Below are positions 36,725-44,316 of a DNA stretch of 44,316 nt, piece after piece. Below the pieces are notes generated by a model. The model did not search any database, was not told where the DNA came from, and saw only the letters and a list, made by a program, of their open reading frames with translations. Both the position numbers and the translations under genes were made by a program. The stretch covers positions 48,377 to 92,692 of the forward strand of contig NZ_SJPK01000007.1 of NCBI RefSeq assembly GCF_007859855.1, read 5' to 3'. The DNA comes from Allorhodopirellula solitaria. GTDB lineage: Bacteria; Planctomycetota; Planctomycetia; Pirellulales; Pirellulaceae. How positions within the stretch are numbered: position 1 is the stretch's first letter; every line of letters starts with the position of its first letter.

Positions 36725-36884
36725 GAGCGGTCACTCGGAGCACGAGTTTCACGGGAGCTGCCAGGCAAATATTTCGGAAATTCGAGTTTAACGACTAGGC
36801 AAAGACTGGCGGTCGCGAGGAATTTACGCCGATAGAGAATTCAGATGGAGGTCTGCTTTTACGCCACCCGTTTGATTCGTCGAA

Positions 36885-38264
36885 ATGATTTCAATGCGAA
36901 ACACCGCCAAGTCACCGATGCCCGCGAAATCGCTGATGTTCAGTCTCACCGTGATGATGCTGTGCTCATGGGGAATTGCTATCGAGGCAGTTCAAGCCGA
37001 TGCGCCGATGACACGCGCTCAAGCCATGCAGACGACGGAGCCAATGAACTGGCGTCCCGTCAGCGCTGCAGAGTGTGCGGCATCGCCCCAGCAGGATGGA
37101 TATTTGGAGTTTGGCGAATCCTATGAGGCGTTGCCGGACCTGGGACCGATCCCCATGGATGCGTGTGATCAGTACGGTTCATGCGACGGATTGGCCCCAT
37201 GCGGTCCCGGCCTCCAGCCTGGCGAGTTTTGGGTTCGCGCGGAATACCTGTACTGGTCACTCGATGCAATCGACTTGCCAGCACTCGTCACGTCGAGTCC
37301 TGCGGGAACGCTGCCGGGGAGCACCGGCGTGCTGGGACAACCGGGGACATCGGTCCTCTTCGGAGGCAGTTCGTATGGCGACTCCTACCGCTCAGGAGCA
37401 CGGGTCACGATCGGTTGGGACGACGCTGCCAGCGGCAACGGATGGCAAGCCAGTGCGATGGGGATTTTTGATGACGATGAATCATTCTTTCGCAGCTCAG
37501 GCCTGTTGGCTCGCCCCGTATTCGATACGGGAACGTCCAGCGAAGCGTCCATGATCGTTGCCCACCCAGACTATTTGGACGGGTCGGTGTCGATCAGTGT
37601 TGGCAACAAGATGCAGCTATACGACATCAACCGGCGACTGTGCCTGGCGGCATCCCAGTGCCAGAACGTGGATTTCTTGGTGGGCTATCGTCACGGCCAG
37701 CTCGACGAGATGCTGCAGGTGAGCCAGTCCTCGGTCTATACCGAGCCTCAAGGGCAGATTATCCCTGGAACGACGGTCGACCTGTACGATCACTTCAGCG
37801 CCGAGAACCGGTTCAACGGGGCGCAGCTTGGCGTTCAATTTCAACGCCACTCGGCCTCAACCACTCTCTCATGGATCGCCAAGATCGGCCTCGGCGTCAA
37901 TCAAGCTGAGGCCACAATCGCTGGCAGGACTGTCAACACCGTCCCCGGTGGTGGCTCGGCAACGTTCGACGGCGGCTTGCTCGCCCAGACCAGCAACATT
38001 GGTGTGTATGAGGAATCCAACTTTGCTGTCTTGCCAGAAGTCGGCGTGAATCTGCATACCCACATGGACGAGCACCTCGAGGTATTCATCGGTTACAGCC
38101 TGTTGTACTGGTCCGATGCCGTCCGTGTCAGCGGCCAAGTCAACCGAAACGTGTCCCAGTTCCCACCTGAACCGATCACCGGCAGCGGCGACCCATCCTA
38201 TCAATTCCAGACTGACAGCTTGCTAGCCCACGGTTTGAATGTCGGCGGCGCGTTCACGTTCTGA
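36885..38264 (+). CDS. BBP7 family outer membrane beta-barrel protein
   Basis: A 459-residue protein of the planctomycete-specific putative beta-barrel porin-7 family (BBP7, PF07585). A signal peptide (about residues 14-39, SLMFSLTVMMLCSWGIAIEA) is followed by a linker and the family start GEFWVRAEYLYWSLDAIDLP, then LVTSSPAGTLPGSTGVLGQP. Later strands alternate polar and hydrophobic residues, with FLVGYRHGQLDEMLQV, FNGAQLGVQFQRHS and EVFIGYSLLYWSDAVRVSGQ. It ends HGLNVGGAFTF, with the C-terminal aromatic residue typical of outer-membrane barrels. The function of the family is unknown; surface exposure is inferred. Start 36885 or 36894, ribosome site poor. Confidence 0.93.
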   Translation: MISMRNTAKSPMPAKSLMFSLTVMMLCSWGIAIEAVQADAPMTRAQAMQTTEPMNWRPVSAAECAASPQQDGYLEFGESYEALPDLGPIPMDACDQYGSCDGLAPCGPGLQPGEFWVRAEYLYWSLDAIDLPALVTSSPAGTLPGSTGVLGQPGTSVLFGGSSYGDSYRSGARVTIGWDDAASGNGWQASAMGIFDDDESFFRSSGLLARPVFDTGTSSEASMIVAHPDYLDGSVSISVGNKMQLYDINRRLCLAASQCQNVDFLVGYRHGQLDEMLQVSQSSVYTEPQGQIIPGTTVDLYDHFSAENRFNGAQLGVQFQRHSASTTLSWIAKIGLGVNQAEATIAGRTVNTVPGGGSATFDGGLLAQTSNIGVYEESNFAVLPEVGVNLHTHMDEHLEVFIGYSLLYWSDAVRVSGQVNRNVSQFPPEPITGSGDPSYQFQTDSLLAHGLNVGGAFTF

Positions 38265-38290
38265 GACGGGTCGGGTCACCATCGTGATGA

Positions 38291-38307
38291 TGCCCCGAAA
38301 GGGGGCA
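38291..38307 (+). terminator. Hairpin after the BBP7 gene
   Basis: TGCCCC and GGGGCA form a 6-bp stem with a GAAAG loop 27 bases after the stop codon. AAAA follows rather than a T-run, so its efficiency as a plus-strand terminator is doubtful. Confidence 0.35.
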
Positions 38308-38607
38308 AAATAGATGGCATTGGCCGTACGGCCCCGGGTAGCGCCGCACACCCGGCCGCTGACGCGTCTCGGCTCAGTAAATCGACGCGGGTGCAGCAAC
38401 GGTGAGCCGATTGTGGACGTAGTCGACAGCAAACTGCCTCACTCACGACAACACTTATTCGCCCCCGCGGCGTGAATCGGCACCCTCGCGACTTTGCTGA
38501 TTGCAACGGCTGAGCGTGTTGGTCCTCGCAAAAAACAGGCACAACTGCACTTCTCGCAGCGATGGAAACAATCGGGGCCAACTGGGCTAGGTCCGGCTAC
38601 GACACGG

Positions 38608-38856
38608 CTGCGGCTGGGTTGGTTTCACGAATACCTGGACGATACAATTACCCTTGCGAACCAATTCCAGAGTTCCAATGCCAGCTCTCAGTTCGCTTCG
38701 CGTAGCGTCGATGAGGGGCGAGATTGGGCTTCTGTGGGCGTTCAGTTGGATTGGGGGATGATTTGGGGAGGCCGTTTATCGGGCGGGTACCAAGGATTCT
38801 ACAACTCCGATTCCACGTTCCACTTGGGTTCGATTGGGTCGACCTGGCTATTCTGA
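38608..38856 (+). pseudogene. Remnant: C-terminal strands of an autotransporter-like outer membrane barrel
   Basis: About 82 codons read as beta-barrel strands: LRLGWFHEYLDDTITLANQF, RDWASVGVQLDWGMIWGGRL, SGGYQGFYNSDSTFHLGSIG and a final STWLF. The RLGWxHEYLD start and aromatic C-terminus recall the last strands of autotransporter-type barrels. The frame is open upstream to 38494 but that part (HFSQRWKQSGPTG and before) does not look like barrel, and no signal peptide, passenger or start exists. The gap between the BBP7 stop and this fragment has no coherent frame. I read it as the surviving 3' end of a lost gene. Confidence 0.55.
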
Positions 38857-38901
38857 AACGATGGATGTTTCGGCAGGTGTTCGCTACGCTCAAGCAACCT
38901 G

Positions 38902-39231
38902 CTATTTTCCGGTTGGACCGATGTCCAGCTTGCAGCAGCCGAAGTCGAGTGACCCCACTTCAGTGGTCTTGCTAGGCTGTTTGTGGAAATCGCTGCTGAG
39001 CGAGTAGTAGATATACTTGCCCTCTCGCTGGGTCGTTACGAGATCGGCGTGATAGAGCACCCGCAAGTGATGCGAGACAGTGCCCATTTCTTGATCGAGG
39101 GCGAGTGCCAAGTCAGATACGCTGAGCGGCCCTGCCTGCAACGCTCGCACGATCTGCAACCGCAACGGCTCGGCCAACGCTTTGAAGTAAGCGGCGCAGC
39201 GAATCTCGTCCAGGTCGGCAGCGTAATCCAT
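38902..39231 (-). CDS. ArsR-family transcriptional regulator
   Basis: A 109-residue winged-helix repressor of the ArsR/SmtB type. It reads CAAYFKALAEPLRLQIVRAL, then the recognition helix region LALDQEMGTVSHHLRVLYHA and the wing DLVTTQREGKYIYYSL, close to the family consensus. The C-terminus has a Cys-Cys pair (LDFGCCKLDI), which could bind metal or respond to redox, but the usual ELCVCDL metal site at the recognition helix is absent. ATG 39231 is the only sensible start. It lies 92 bp downstream of a cohesin-like LEPR-XLL gene on the same strand; no metal-resistance gene is adjacent. The target is unknown. Confidence 0.92.
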   Translation of the reverse strand: MDYAADLDEIRCAAYFKALAEPLRLQIVRALQAGPLSVSDLALALDQEMGTVSHHLRVLYHADLVTTQREGKYIYYSLSSDFHKQPSKTTEVGSLDFGCCKLDIGPTGK

Positions 39232-39323
39232 GCTCGCATTCTAGCGTTCGCAATCGACACCGCAAAGTCGCTTTCCTCAGCATCCAGCAAGCGACGGAGG
39301 CTACATCGCTGCGGCGATGGCTA

Positions 39324-40082
39324 TCAGAATTGCCAGTGAGCGCGAACGTTGAAGTGTTGCTCGGAGGGCGACTGGGAATCGTGCATTTGTTGGAAGTAGT
39401 TGTCAATCGATTGAGGGCGGAGAGGCCCATACACTTCCGCCTCGGGACTCGGAGCTAACTCGACGCCGCTGGCCTGAAAATCGGACTTCCAGGCAACCGA
39501 ATGGCTACTCTGGGGATCGGCAACAAACTGGGAGGAGAACGATTGTCGGCCGGGCTGAGGTTCTGGCGTGGCTCCCGGGCCCTGTTCGATGAGGATCTGG
39601 CCGTCACTAGGGTCATGACCGACCCTGGGTTCGTCAGTGAGCGAGATTTGTCCCTCGTTGAGTCGCACTCTCTGGACGTCGATGTCTGCTGGCCCTCGCT
39701 GCGAGGCACCGGGTTGGACAGTGAAATCGATGTCGATCAGTTCGCCGTCACCTGACGGGACCGGGTTGGCGGCGAAAACATAGACGACGATGGACCCCGC
39801 CTCCTGATCGACTCGTGCGATCACCGATGCCTTGCCATTCCAGATCGAACCGCTGCTAATTTGCGAAGCATCCGTGGTAACTTCCGAGGGATCGAACTGA
39901 ATTCGCACCTCAGCGGCTCGGAGTCCATCAGCACCAGTGACGCTGATGGGTGCCGCGACCTCTGCGGCGACCTCTTGGCCATCGGACGGATGAGGCATCG
40001 GAGCGTTGGGCATGGAAACGCTAGCCATCATGCGTCTCGATTCGAGACGCTGCACCATGAAACGAGAAGATCGAGTTGCCAT
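39324..40082 (-). CDS. LEPR-XLL protein with a cohesin-like domain (short paralogue)
   Basis: A 252-residue surface-type protein. The N-terminus MVQRLESRRMMASVSMP is a variant LEPR-XLL signature, preceded by a basic patch. Residues ~38-150 form a cohesin-like beta-sandwich: LRAAEVRIQFDPSEV, SIVVYVFAANPVPSGDGELI and IDVQRVRLNEGQISL. The remaining 100 residues are Gln/Ser/Pro-rich and end HFNVRAHWQF. It is paralogous to the next gene upstream, sharing GAEIRL/AAEVRI, the strand VRLNEGQI/VTLNEGQI and DPSDGQI/DATDGLI in the same order. Both run on the minus strand with a 186-bp gap. Confidence 0.82.
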   Translation of the reverse strand: MATRSSRFMVQRLESRRMMASVSMPNAPMPHPSDGQEVAAEVAAPISVTGADGLRAAEVRIQFDPSEVTTDASQISSGSIWNGKASVIARVDQEAGSIVVYVFAANPVPSGDGELIDIDFTVQPGASQRGPADIDVQRVRLNEGQISLTDEPRVGHDPSDGQILIEQGPGATPEPQPGRQSFSSQFVADPQSSHSVAWKSDFQASGVELAPSPEAEVYGPLRPQSIDNYFQQMHDSQSPSEQHFNVRAHWQF

Positions 40083-40268
40083 CCTTGGCCCGCTAGAAGA
40101 GGAGGAAGAGTGCTGAGGAGGGACCGGCTACCGTGCCGTGCCTCTCGCGGTCAGCATCGTGCGCGTGGAGCCACAGAACTAACTAACTTCGATTACCAGC
40201 AGCAATCGCAATTGAGTCATGATTCCAGTTTCACACAAATATTCCTCTCTGTCGTTCCTCTCTGCCGC

Positions 40269-41423
40269 TCACCAGATTCGCATCGATGTCATCGCTTCAT
40301 CACGCGCCACTGTTTCGTCATCACGATCGGACTGTCCCGATTCAACGGCCGGTGGCAAGGCTTGGACCTGATCGGCGAGCAAATCGATGGCTTCGGAAAA
40401 GAGGTTCGCCGGAGGCAGCGGTTCGCCAGCGGCCGACGAGGGAGATTCTGCGATCGAGGAAGCAGCTGCGCTGGCCGAATCACTTTGGGAGGCATCTGCC
40501 GCAGCCTCGCTCACCTCGTTGGCGTCGTTGGCCGCATCGATGTTGATTTGGCGGATGGTATCCACCCAAGGCGCCGATCCAACCGGCCGAACCAATGTGG
40601 TGTGCAAGCGACTGTAGACGTACTGAGCCTTGAGGCCGAGTTCTCGGAAATTCTGGTCCGCCAGGGTTTCGTCGGCATCCAACGTCACAGAGAGTTCGTT
40701 GTCTCCGCCATCGATATAGGCGGTGGGCTGGGTTTGCACAATCTGATAGGTCGCCGGACTCAAGTCCTCAAAGGCATACCGCCCGGTATCATCGGTCGTT
40801 GTTTGCAGAGACTCGCCCGTCGTCGTATTGATCAGCGTGATCACAACACCGGGAATGCCCTCGACCGTCTCCGGGGTGTTGTTATTGTTCGTGTCCGCGT
40901 AAACGAACCCAGCAATGGTTTCGTCGCCAGTCCCCTCTGTCACGGTGATCAACCCATCGGTGGCGTCGTCGCCAGGGATCGGGGTGGGGGTGACGGGAAT
41001 CTGACCTTCGTTCAGGGTGACTTCCGTCAGATCCAGCACGGCTGACTCGCCTACGACCGCGTCGCTGGCAATGGAAAAAGGCAGGATCACGAGGCTGCCT
41101 CCCCCCGCAGACAGTTCAGCTGAGGCGGAAACGAAGATCACGACAGTGCCCGCCGCGTCGTCCACATTGACCGTGATCTGGGTATCCGCAGCCGTCCAGA
41201 CCGATCCCGCCGTGATGGCATCGGGATCCAGGTCGAGTTGATCGGTGTCGTAGCTCAGTCGAATTTCAGCGCCGCGCACGTCGGCAGCGTCATCAATATT
41301 CACTGGCGCCGACACGATAGCCGAGGGGGCGCCCATCAGGTCATCGGGAATGTCGACGGCGGCCAGCAGTCGGCGTGATTCAAGCGGCTGGACCGTGAGC
41401 GGTCGTGATCGATTTCTGTTCAT
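40269..41423 (-). CDS. LEPR-XLL protein with cohesin-like and SdrD B-like domains (long paralogue)
   Basis: A 384-residue surface-type protein. It starts MNRNRSRPLTVQPLESRRLL, a LEPR-XLL signature. A cohesin-like sandwich (about 35-160) contains VRGAEIRLSYDTDQLDLDPD, TVVIFVSASAELSAGGGSLV and LTEVTLNEGQIPV. Next comes an SdrD B/Cna-B-like domain (about 180-260: IAGFVYADTNNNNTPETVEG, then IPGVVITLINTTTGESL, TDDTGRYAFEDLSPATYQIV). The C-terminal ~130 residues are Ala/Ser/Asp-rich. The frame is open to 41462, but ATG 41423 gives the standard signature spacing. It diverges from the giant LEPR-XLL gene at 41999. Confidence 0.85.
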   Translation of the reverse strand: MNRNRSRPLTVQPLESRRLLAAVDIPDDLMGAPSAIVSAPVNIDDAADVRGAEIRLSYDTDQLDLDPDAITAGSVWTAADTQITVNVDDAAGTVVIFVSASAELSAGGGSLVILPFSIASDAVVGESAVLDLTEVTLNEGQIPVTPTPIPGDDATDGLITVTEGTGDETIAGFVYADTNNNNTPETVEGIPGVVITLINTTTGESLQTTTDDTGRYAFEDLSPATYQIVQTQPTAYIDGGDNELSVTLDADETLADQNFRELGLKAQYVYSRLHTTLVRPVGSAPWVDTIRQINIDAANDANEVSEAAADASQSDSASAAASSIAESPSSAAGEPLPPANLFSEAIDLLADQVQALPPAVESGQSDRDDETVARDEAMTSMRIW

Positions 41424-41998
41424 GTTGAGTTGGACTCGCAAGTGGGGTGTCAAGTTCCTCATCGGCGATCGAACCTATAAAAATTCATTCATTCTGCAAG
41501 GCCTAGATAACATGCGGTTACTGGGGCAGCTTTGCCGGGGGGCACCCGCGCCGCACGTTCACGTGGCCCTAAAAAATGGCCAGGATCGAACCTTTTCTAG
41601 TATCGCTACCAACTGTCCAGTTGCCAGTGTCAAACCGAGATGAGTTTGCGGTTCTCGGGGGGCTCGATATTGCGACGGCATTTACCGTCACAACGGAACA
41701 AATCGAACCTTTTCGAGCGTCGACGGAACTTTTAGTCGATGAAAATAGTCCAACCCAAAAATCCGATGAGTCATAGACTGGAGGTCTTCCATCGGGGCCG
41801 CCTGTTGCAGCAGGCGGCCAGGATGTTGCAGACGAACATCGGATGTTCAAGTCCCGATGGGGGCGGGGATACTCCCCTCTCCTCTGCATGCATTTTGCGA
41901 TGGCCACTCGTGTTCTGCCGTGGTTGCATCCTCCTCCTCCAAACGCAGTCGCTGTATGAACGTACCTCCCAGTTTCTCAAATTTGAGTTCTCTTCTCC
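41424..41998. other. Divergent intergenic region between two LEPR-XLL genes
   Basis: 575 bp that should hold both promoters. A frame at 41576-41776 (MARIEPFLVSLPTVQLPVSN) could encode 66 residues, but it has no ribosome site and no family, so it is not called. The sequence ATCGAACCTTTTC occurs twice (about 41585 and 41704), 119 bp apart. A palindrome lies at 41796-41819. No promoter pair stands out. Confidence 0.5.
41796..41819. repeat. 9-bp-stem palindrome in the divergent intergenic region
   Basis: GGCCGCCTG and CAGGCGGCC form a perfect stem around TTGCAG. It is 180 bp before the giant LEPR-XLL gene and could be an operator, part of a leader RNA or a REP-like unit. Confidence 0.6.
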
Positions 41999-44316
41999 AT
42001 GCGTAGTCTTTTCAAGTCGAGTCGATCCTCGTCGAACACTCGTCGTCTCAAGCGTCAACCTCGTAAGCTGTCCATGCAGTCGCTGGAAAATCGGCGCGTG
42101 TTGGCGGCAAGCATCGCTGCATTTGAACCATCCGCTAGCGGTTTCACGGCGGAATTCAGTGAACAGATCAACACCGACAATTTGAACCTCTTCGACACCG
42201 AGGGCCAAGCCGCCGGGGCGGCCGACGTGGTCCTCCATGGGGCATCGACGGGCAATGTGCTCGGCTCGTTCGTTGTCGATGGAACCAGCCTCGCCTTTGT
42301 CGCCAGCGACGGAGCGCTCGAGCCCGATACCTACACAGCAACGCTGCGAAGTGCCGATGACGCGTTCACGGACCTGGACGACGGCGAACTGCTCGACGGT
42401 GACAATGATGGCACCGCCGGCGGTGATTTCGTGACGAGCTTTACCGTCGATGCATCTCCTGGCGTGAGCGTGGAACTGCCCGGCATCGTTCGCGGCCCAG
42501 GACAGGCATTGCAAACACCCGACGGCGGCAGCGGCGCAGGCCTAGAAGACGGCTTGCCTATCCGACTGAGCCAATCTGAAGGTGTCACGTCACTGACGAT
42601 GACGATCCATTACGATCCTTCGATGCTCGATATCAGCGACGTGCAACTCGGCTCGGATGCTCCCGAGGGCAGCCAGGTCTATTCCAACCTGACCGATCCC
42701 GGCACGGCCACTGTATCATTCTTTTCGATCGATCCACTGACCGCTGATCAAACCGACTTCCTGAAACTTGTTGCTTCGGTACCTGAGGACGCGACCTACG
42801 GCTCATCACAGGTCGTTCATATCTCGGACCTCGATGTCAATGCGGGAGCCATGGACGCGGTCGCAAGTGATAGCTTGCAGGTCGTGGCGTACCTCGGTGA
42901 TGTCAATGGGAACGAACGCTACGACGCCGAAGACGCGCGTCTGGTCGCCCGTGTGGGCGTGGGACTCGATACCGGCTTCGTCTATTCGGATCCCACCAGC
43001 ACCACACCAACGAATCGCTTGTTCCCCACAATTGATCCTGTGTTGATCGGTGACGTGACGGGTGCTGATGGGCTCAGCCCACTCGATTCGAGCGATATCC
43101 TCCGCCGCGTCGTCGGCTTGCCGACCCCGAACCTGCCTGAAATTCCTGACAGCGGTAGCACCGAACACGCGCCCACCGACGTGGCTCTCTCGAATGATTC
43201 CATCGACGAGTCGTCCGCTGTCGGAACGGTAGTCGGTACGCTCACCAGCACCGATGTGGACGCTGGTGACTCCTTCACGTACGCCCTCGTGGAGGGCGAA
43301 GGCGATGCCGATAACGCCGCCTTTACAATCGATGGCGACGAGCTCAAGACCGCTGCCGCACTCGATTTCGATACCCAGTCCAGCTACTCCGTTCGCGTCA
43401 GCAGCACGGACTCTAGTGGCCTCTCGGTCGAGAAAGTACTGACCATCTCGGTCACCGAAACCGCTGAAAACACAGCCCCAACCGCGATCGCACTGAGCGA
43501 AACCTCGATCGATGAATCGTCCGAGATCGGAACGGCTGTTGGTACGCTTAGCAGCACTGACGCCGACGCGGGTGACACGTTCACCTACGCTCTGGTCGCC
43601 GGTGAAGGCGATACCGACAACGCTGCTTTCGAAATCGATGGCGATGAAATCAAAACGGTTGGCGAACTCGACTTCGACACCCAGTCCAGCTACTCCGTTC
43701 GCGTCAGCAGCACCGATGCCGGTGGACTGTCGACCGAAGAGACGTTCACGATCACCGTGACCGAGGCCGCTGAAAACACGGCCCCGACCGCGATCGCACT
43801 CAGCGAAACTTCGATCGATGAATCGTCCGAAATCGGAACGGCTGTTGGTACGCTCTCCAGCACTGACGCCGACGCCGGTGACACGTTCACCTACGCCTTG
43901 GTTGCCGGTGAAGGCGATACCGACAACGCTGCTTTCGAAATCGATGGCGACCAAATCAAGACGGTTGGCGAACTCGACTTCGACACCCAGTCGAGCTATT
44001 CGGTTCGCGTCAGCAGCACCGATGCCGGTGGACTGTCGACCGAAGAGATGTTCACGATCACCGTGACCGAGGCCGCTGAAAACACGGCCCCGACCGCGAT
44101 CGCACTGAGCGAAACTTCGATCGATGAATCGTCCGAGATCGGAACGGCCGTCGGTACGCTCTCCAGCACTGACGCTAACGTGGGTGACACGTTCACCTAC
44201 GCTCTGGTGGCCGGTGAAGGCGATACCGACAACGCTGCTTTCGAAATCGATGGCGACCAAATCAAAACGGTTGGCGAACTCGACTTCGATACCCAGTCGA
44301 GCTATTCGGTTCGCGT
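41999..44316 (+). CDS. Giant LEPR-XLL surface protein with cohesin-like, dockerin and cadherin-like repeats (3' end outside window)
   Basis: An open frame from ATG 41999 to the window edge gives at least 772 residues. The N-terminus, after an Arg/Ser-rich stretch, is KLSMQSLENRRVLAASIAAF, a LEPR-XLL variant. Residues ~38-155 resemble an Ig-like domain of the SbsA/SwmB type (GFTAEFSEQINTDNL, LEPDTYTATLRSADDAF). Residues ~165-295 are cohesin-like (TSLTMTIHYDPSMLDISDVQ). A dockerin-type pair follows near 300-380: YLGDVNGNERYDAEDARLVA and IGDVTGADGLSPLDSSDILR. From about 388 tandem cadherin-like units begin (APTDVALSNDSIDESSAVGT, with FDTQSSYSVRVSSTD), continuing past the edge. The large adhesin-like form suggests a surface or matrix protein, by analogy. 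Confidence 0.87.
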   Translation, partial: MRSLFKSSRSSSNTRRLKRQPRKLSMQSLENRRVLAASIAAFEPSASGFTAEFSEQINTDNLNLFDTEGQAAGAADVVLHGASTGNVLGSFVVDGTSLAFVASDGALEPDTYTATLRSADDAFTDLDDGELLDGDNDGTAGGDFVTSFTVDASPGVSVELPGIVRGPGQALQTPDGGSGAGLEDGLPIRLSQSEGVTSLTMTIHYDPSMLDISDVQLGSDAPEGSQVYSNLTDPGTATVSFFSIDPLTADQTDFLKLVASVPEDATYGSSQVVHISDLDVNAGAMDAVASDSLQVVAYLGDVNGNERYDAEDARLVARVGVGLDTGFVYSDPTSTTPTNRLFPTIDPVLIGDVTGADGLSPLDSSDILRRVVGLPTPNLPEIPDSGSTEHAPTDVALSNDSIDESSAVGTVVGTLTSTDVDAGDSFTYALVEGEGDADNAAFTIDGDELKTAAALDFDTQSSYSVRVSSTDSSGLSVEKVLTISVTETAENTAPTAIALSETSIDESSEIGTAVGTLSSTDADAGDTFTYALVAGEGDTDNAAFEIDGDEIKTVGELDFDTQSSYSVRVSSTDAGGLSTEETFTITVTEAAENTAPTAIALSETSIDESSEIGTAVGTLSSTDADAGDTFTYALVAGEGDTDNAAFEIDGDQIKTVGELDFDTQSSYSVRVSSTDAGGLSTEEMFTITVTEAAENTAPTAIALSETSIDESSEIGTAVGTLSSTDANVGDTFTYALVAGEGDTDNAAFEIDGDQIKTVGELDFDTQSSYSVR
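43469..44316 (+). repeat. 306-bp tandem repeats coding cadherin-like units
   Basis: Units start at 43469, 43775 and 44081 (the last is cut by the edge), giving a 306-bp (102-codon) period. By hand count the first two full units differ at 19 of 306 positions (about 94% identity), mostly synonymous. A preceding unit (about 43163-43468) has the same protein pattern but is more diverged. This fits recent tandem duplication at the distal side. Confidence 0.92.

Noticed and set aside
39861-41045. A 394-codon plus-strand frame over two cohesin-like genes
   Set aside because: It crosses two minus-strand genes and their gap, with no recognisable domain.
41576-41776. 66-codon plus-strand frame in the divergent intergenic region
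   Set aside because: No ribosome site, no homology recognised, and it spans short repeats.
42806-44260. A 484-codon minus-strand frame with repeats
   Set aside because: It is antisense to the giant LEPR-XLL gene; its repeats simply reflect the 306-bp units, and the plus-strand reading has clear domains.
1-44316. tRNA genes, rRNA genes, CRISPR arrays and riboswitches
   Set aside because: I read for TpsiC-loop and anticodon patterns, spaced direct repeats and known leader motifs and saw none; a covariance-model scan was not possible.

Overview
The window looks like chromosomal DNA from a Planctomycete of the Pirellulaceae (Rhodopirellula-like). This is inferred from family content, not from a database search. 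It holds a BBP7 beta-barrel porin-type protein, several proteins with the planctomycetal N-terminal LEPR-XLL signature, PQQ-like beta-propeller lipoprotein/periplasmic-type proteins, an FG-GAP/sialidase protein, an ISAzo13-type ('Rhodopirellula') transposase fragment, many weak or absent Shine-Dalgarno sites and roomy intergenic regions rich in palindromes.

Layout: (1) 1-5519: the 5' end of an ISAzo13-type transposase (minus strand), a 547-bp gene-free stretch with a 17-bp tandem repeat, then dnaK and clpB, the core of a DnaK-ClpB disaggregation machine, separated by two strong hairpins. (2) 5520-11996: two gene remnants (a carboxylesterase tail and a LEPR-XLL/dockerin-type head), a secreted glycerophosphodiester phosphodiesterase, a 981-residue hybrid histidine kinase (periplasmic solute-binding sensor, HisKA, HATPase, REC, REC, HPt) and a REC-PP2C phosphatase response regulator; a palindromic repeat lies between these two and an inverted repeat pair follows. 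(3) 12085-22886: a PQQ-like propeller protein, a haloalkane-dehalogenase-like hydrolase, a 1005-residue FG-GAP/sialidase fusion, an MFS transporter, mannose-6-phosphate isomerase, a fumarylacetoacetase-family enzyme and a sugar phosphate isomerase/epimerase. This is carbohydrate and organic-acid metabolism, but there is no single clear operon. (4) 22922-30686: a TonB-like-anchored VWA protein and a PfpI/DJ-1 protein (probable operon), a divergent PQQ-like protein with a Gly-Asp-Pro-Phe repeat tail, gyrB, and a small unknown protein convergent with gyrB. (5) 30828-36724: a secreted protein with carboxypeptidase-regulatory-like repeats ending at a good intrinsic terminator, then a LuxE/PaaK-like adenylating enzyme, a LuxC-like aldehyde dehydrogenase family protein and gpmI on one strand. 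(6) 36885-44316: a BBP7 protein, an outer-membrane barrel remnant, an ArsR regulator, two paralogous cohesin-like LEPR-XLL proteins (minus strand), and divergently a very large, right-truncated LEPR-XLL protein with cohesin-like, dockerin and near-identical 306-bp cadherin-like repeats.

The two parts most worth follow-up are the LuxC/LuxE-like pair, a possible carboxylate-to-aldehyde module with no luciferase in view, and the right-hand LEPR-XLL cluster, where cohesin-like and dockerin-like modules sit in neighbouring surface proteins. No tRNA, rRNA or CRISPR array was recognised.
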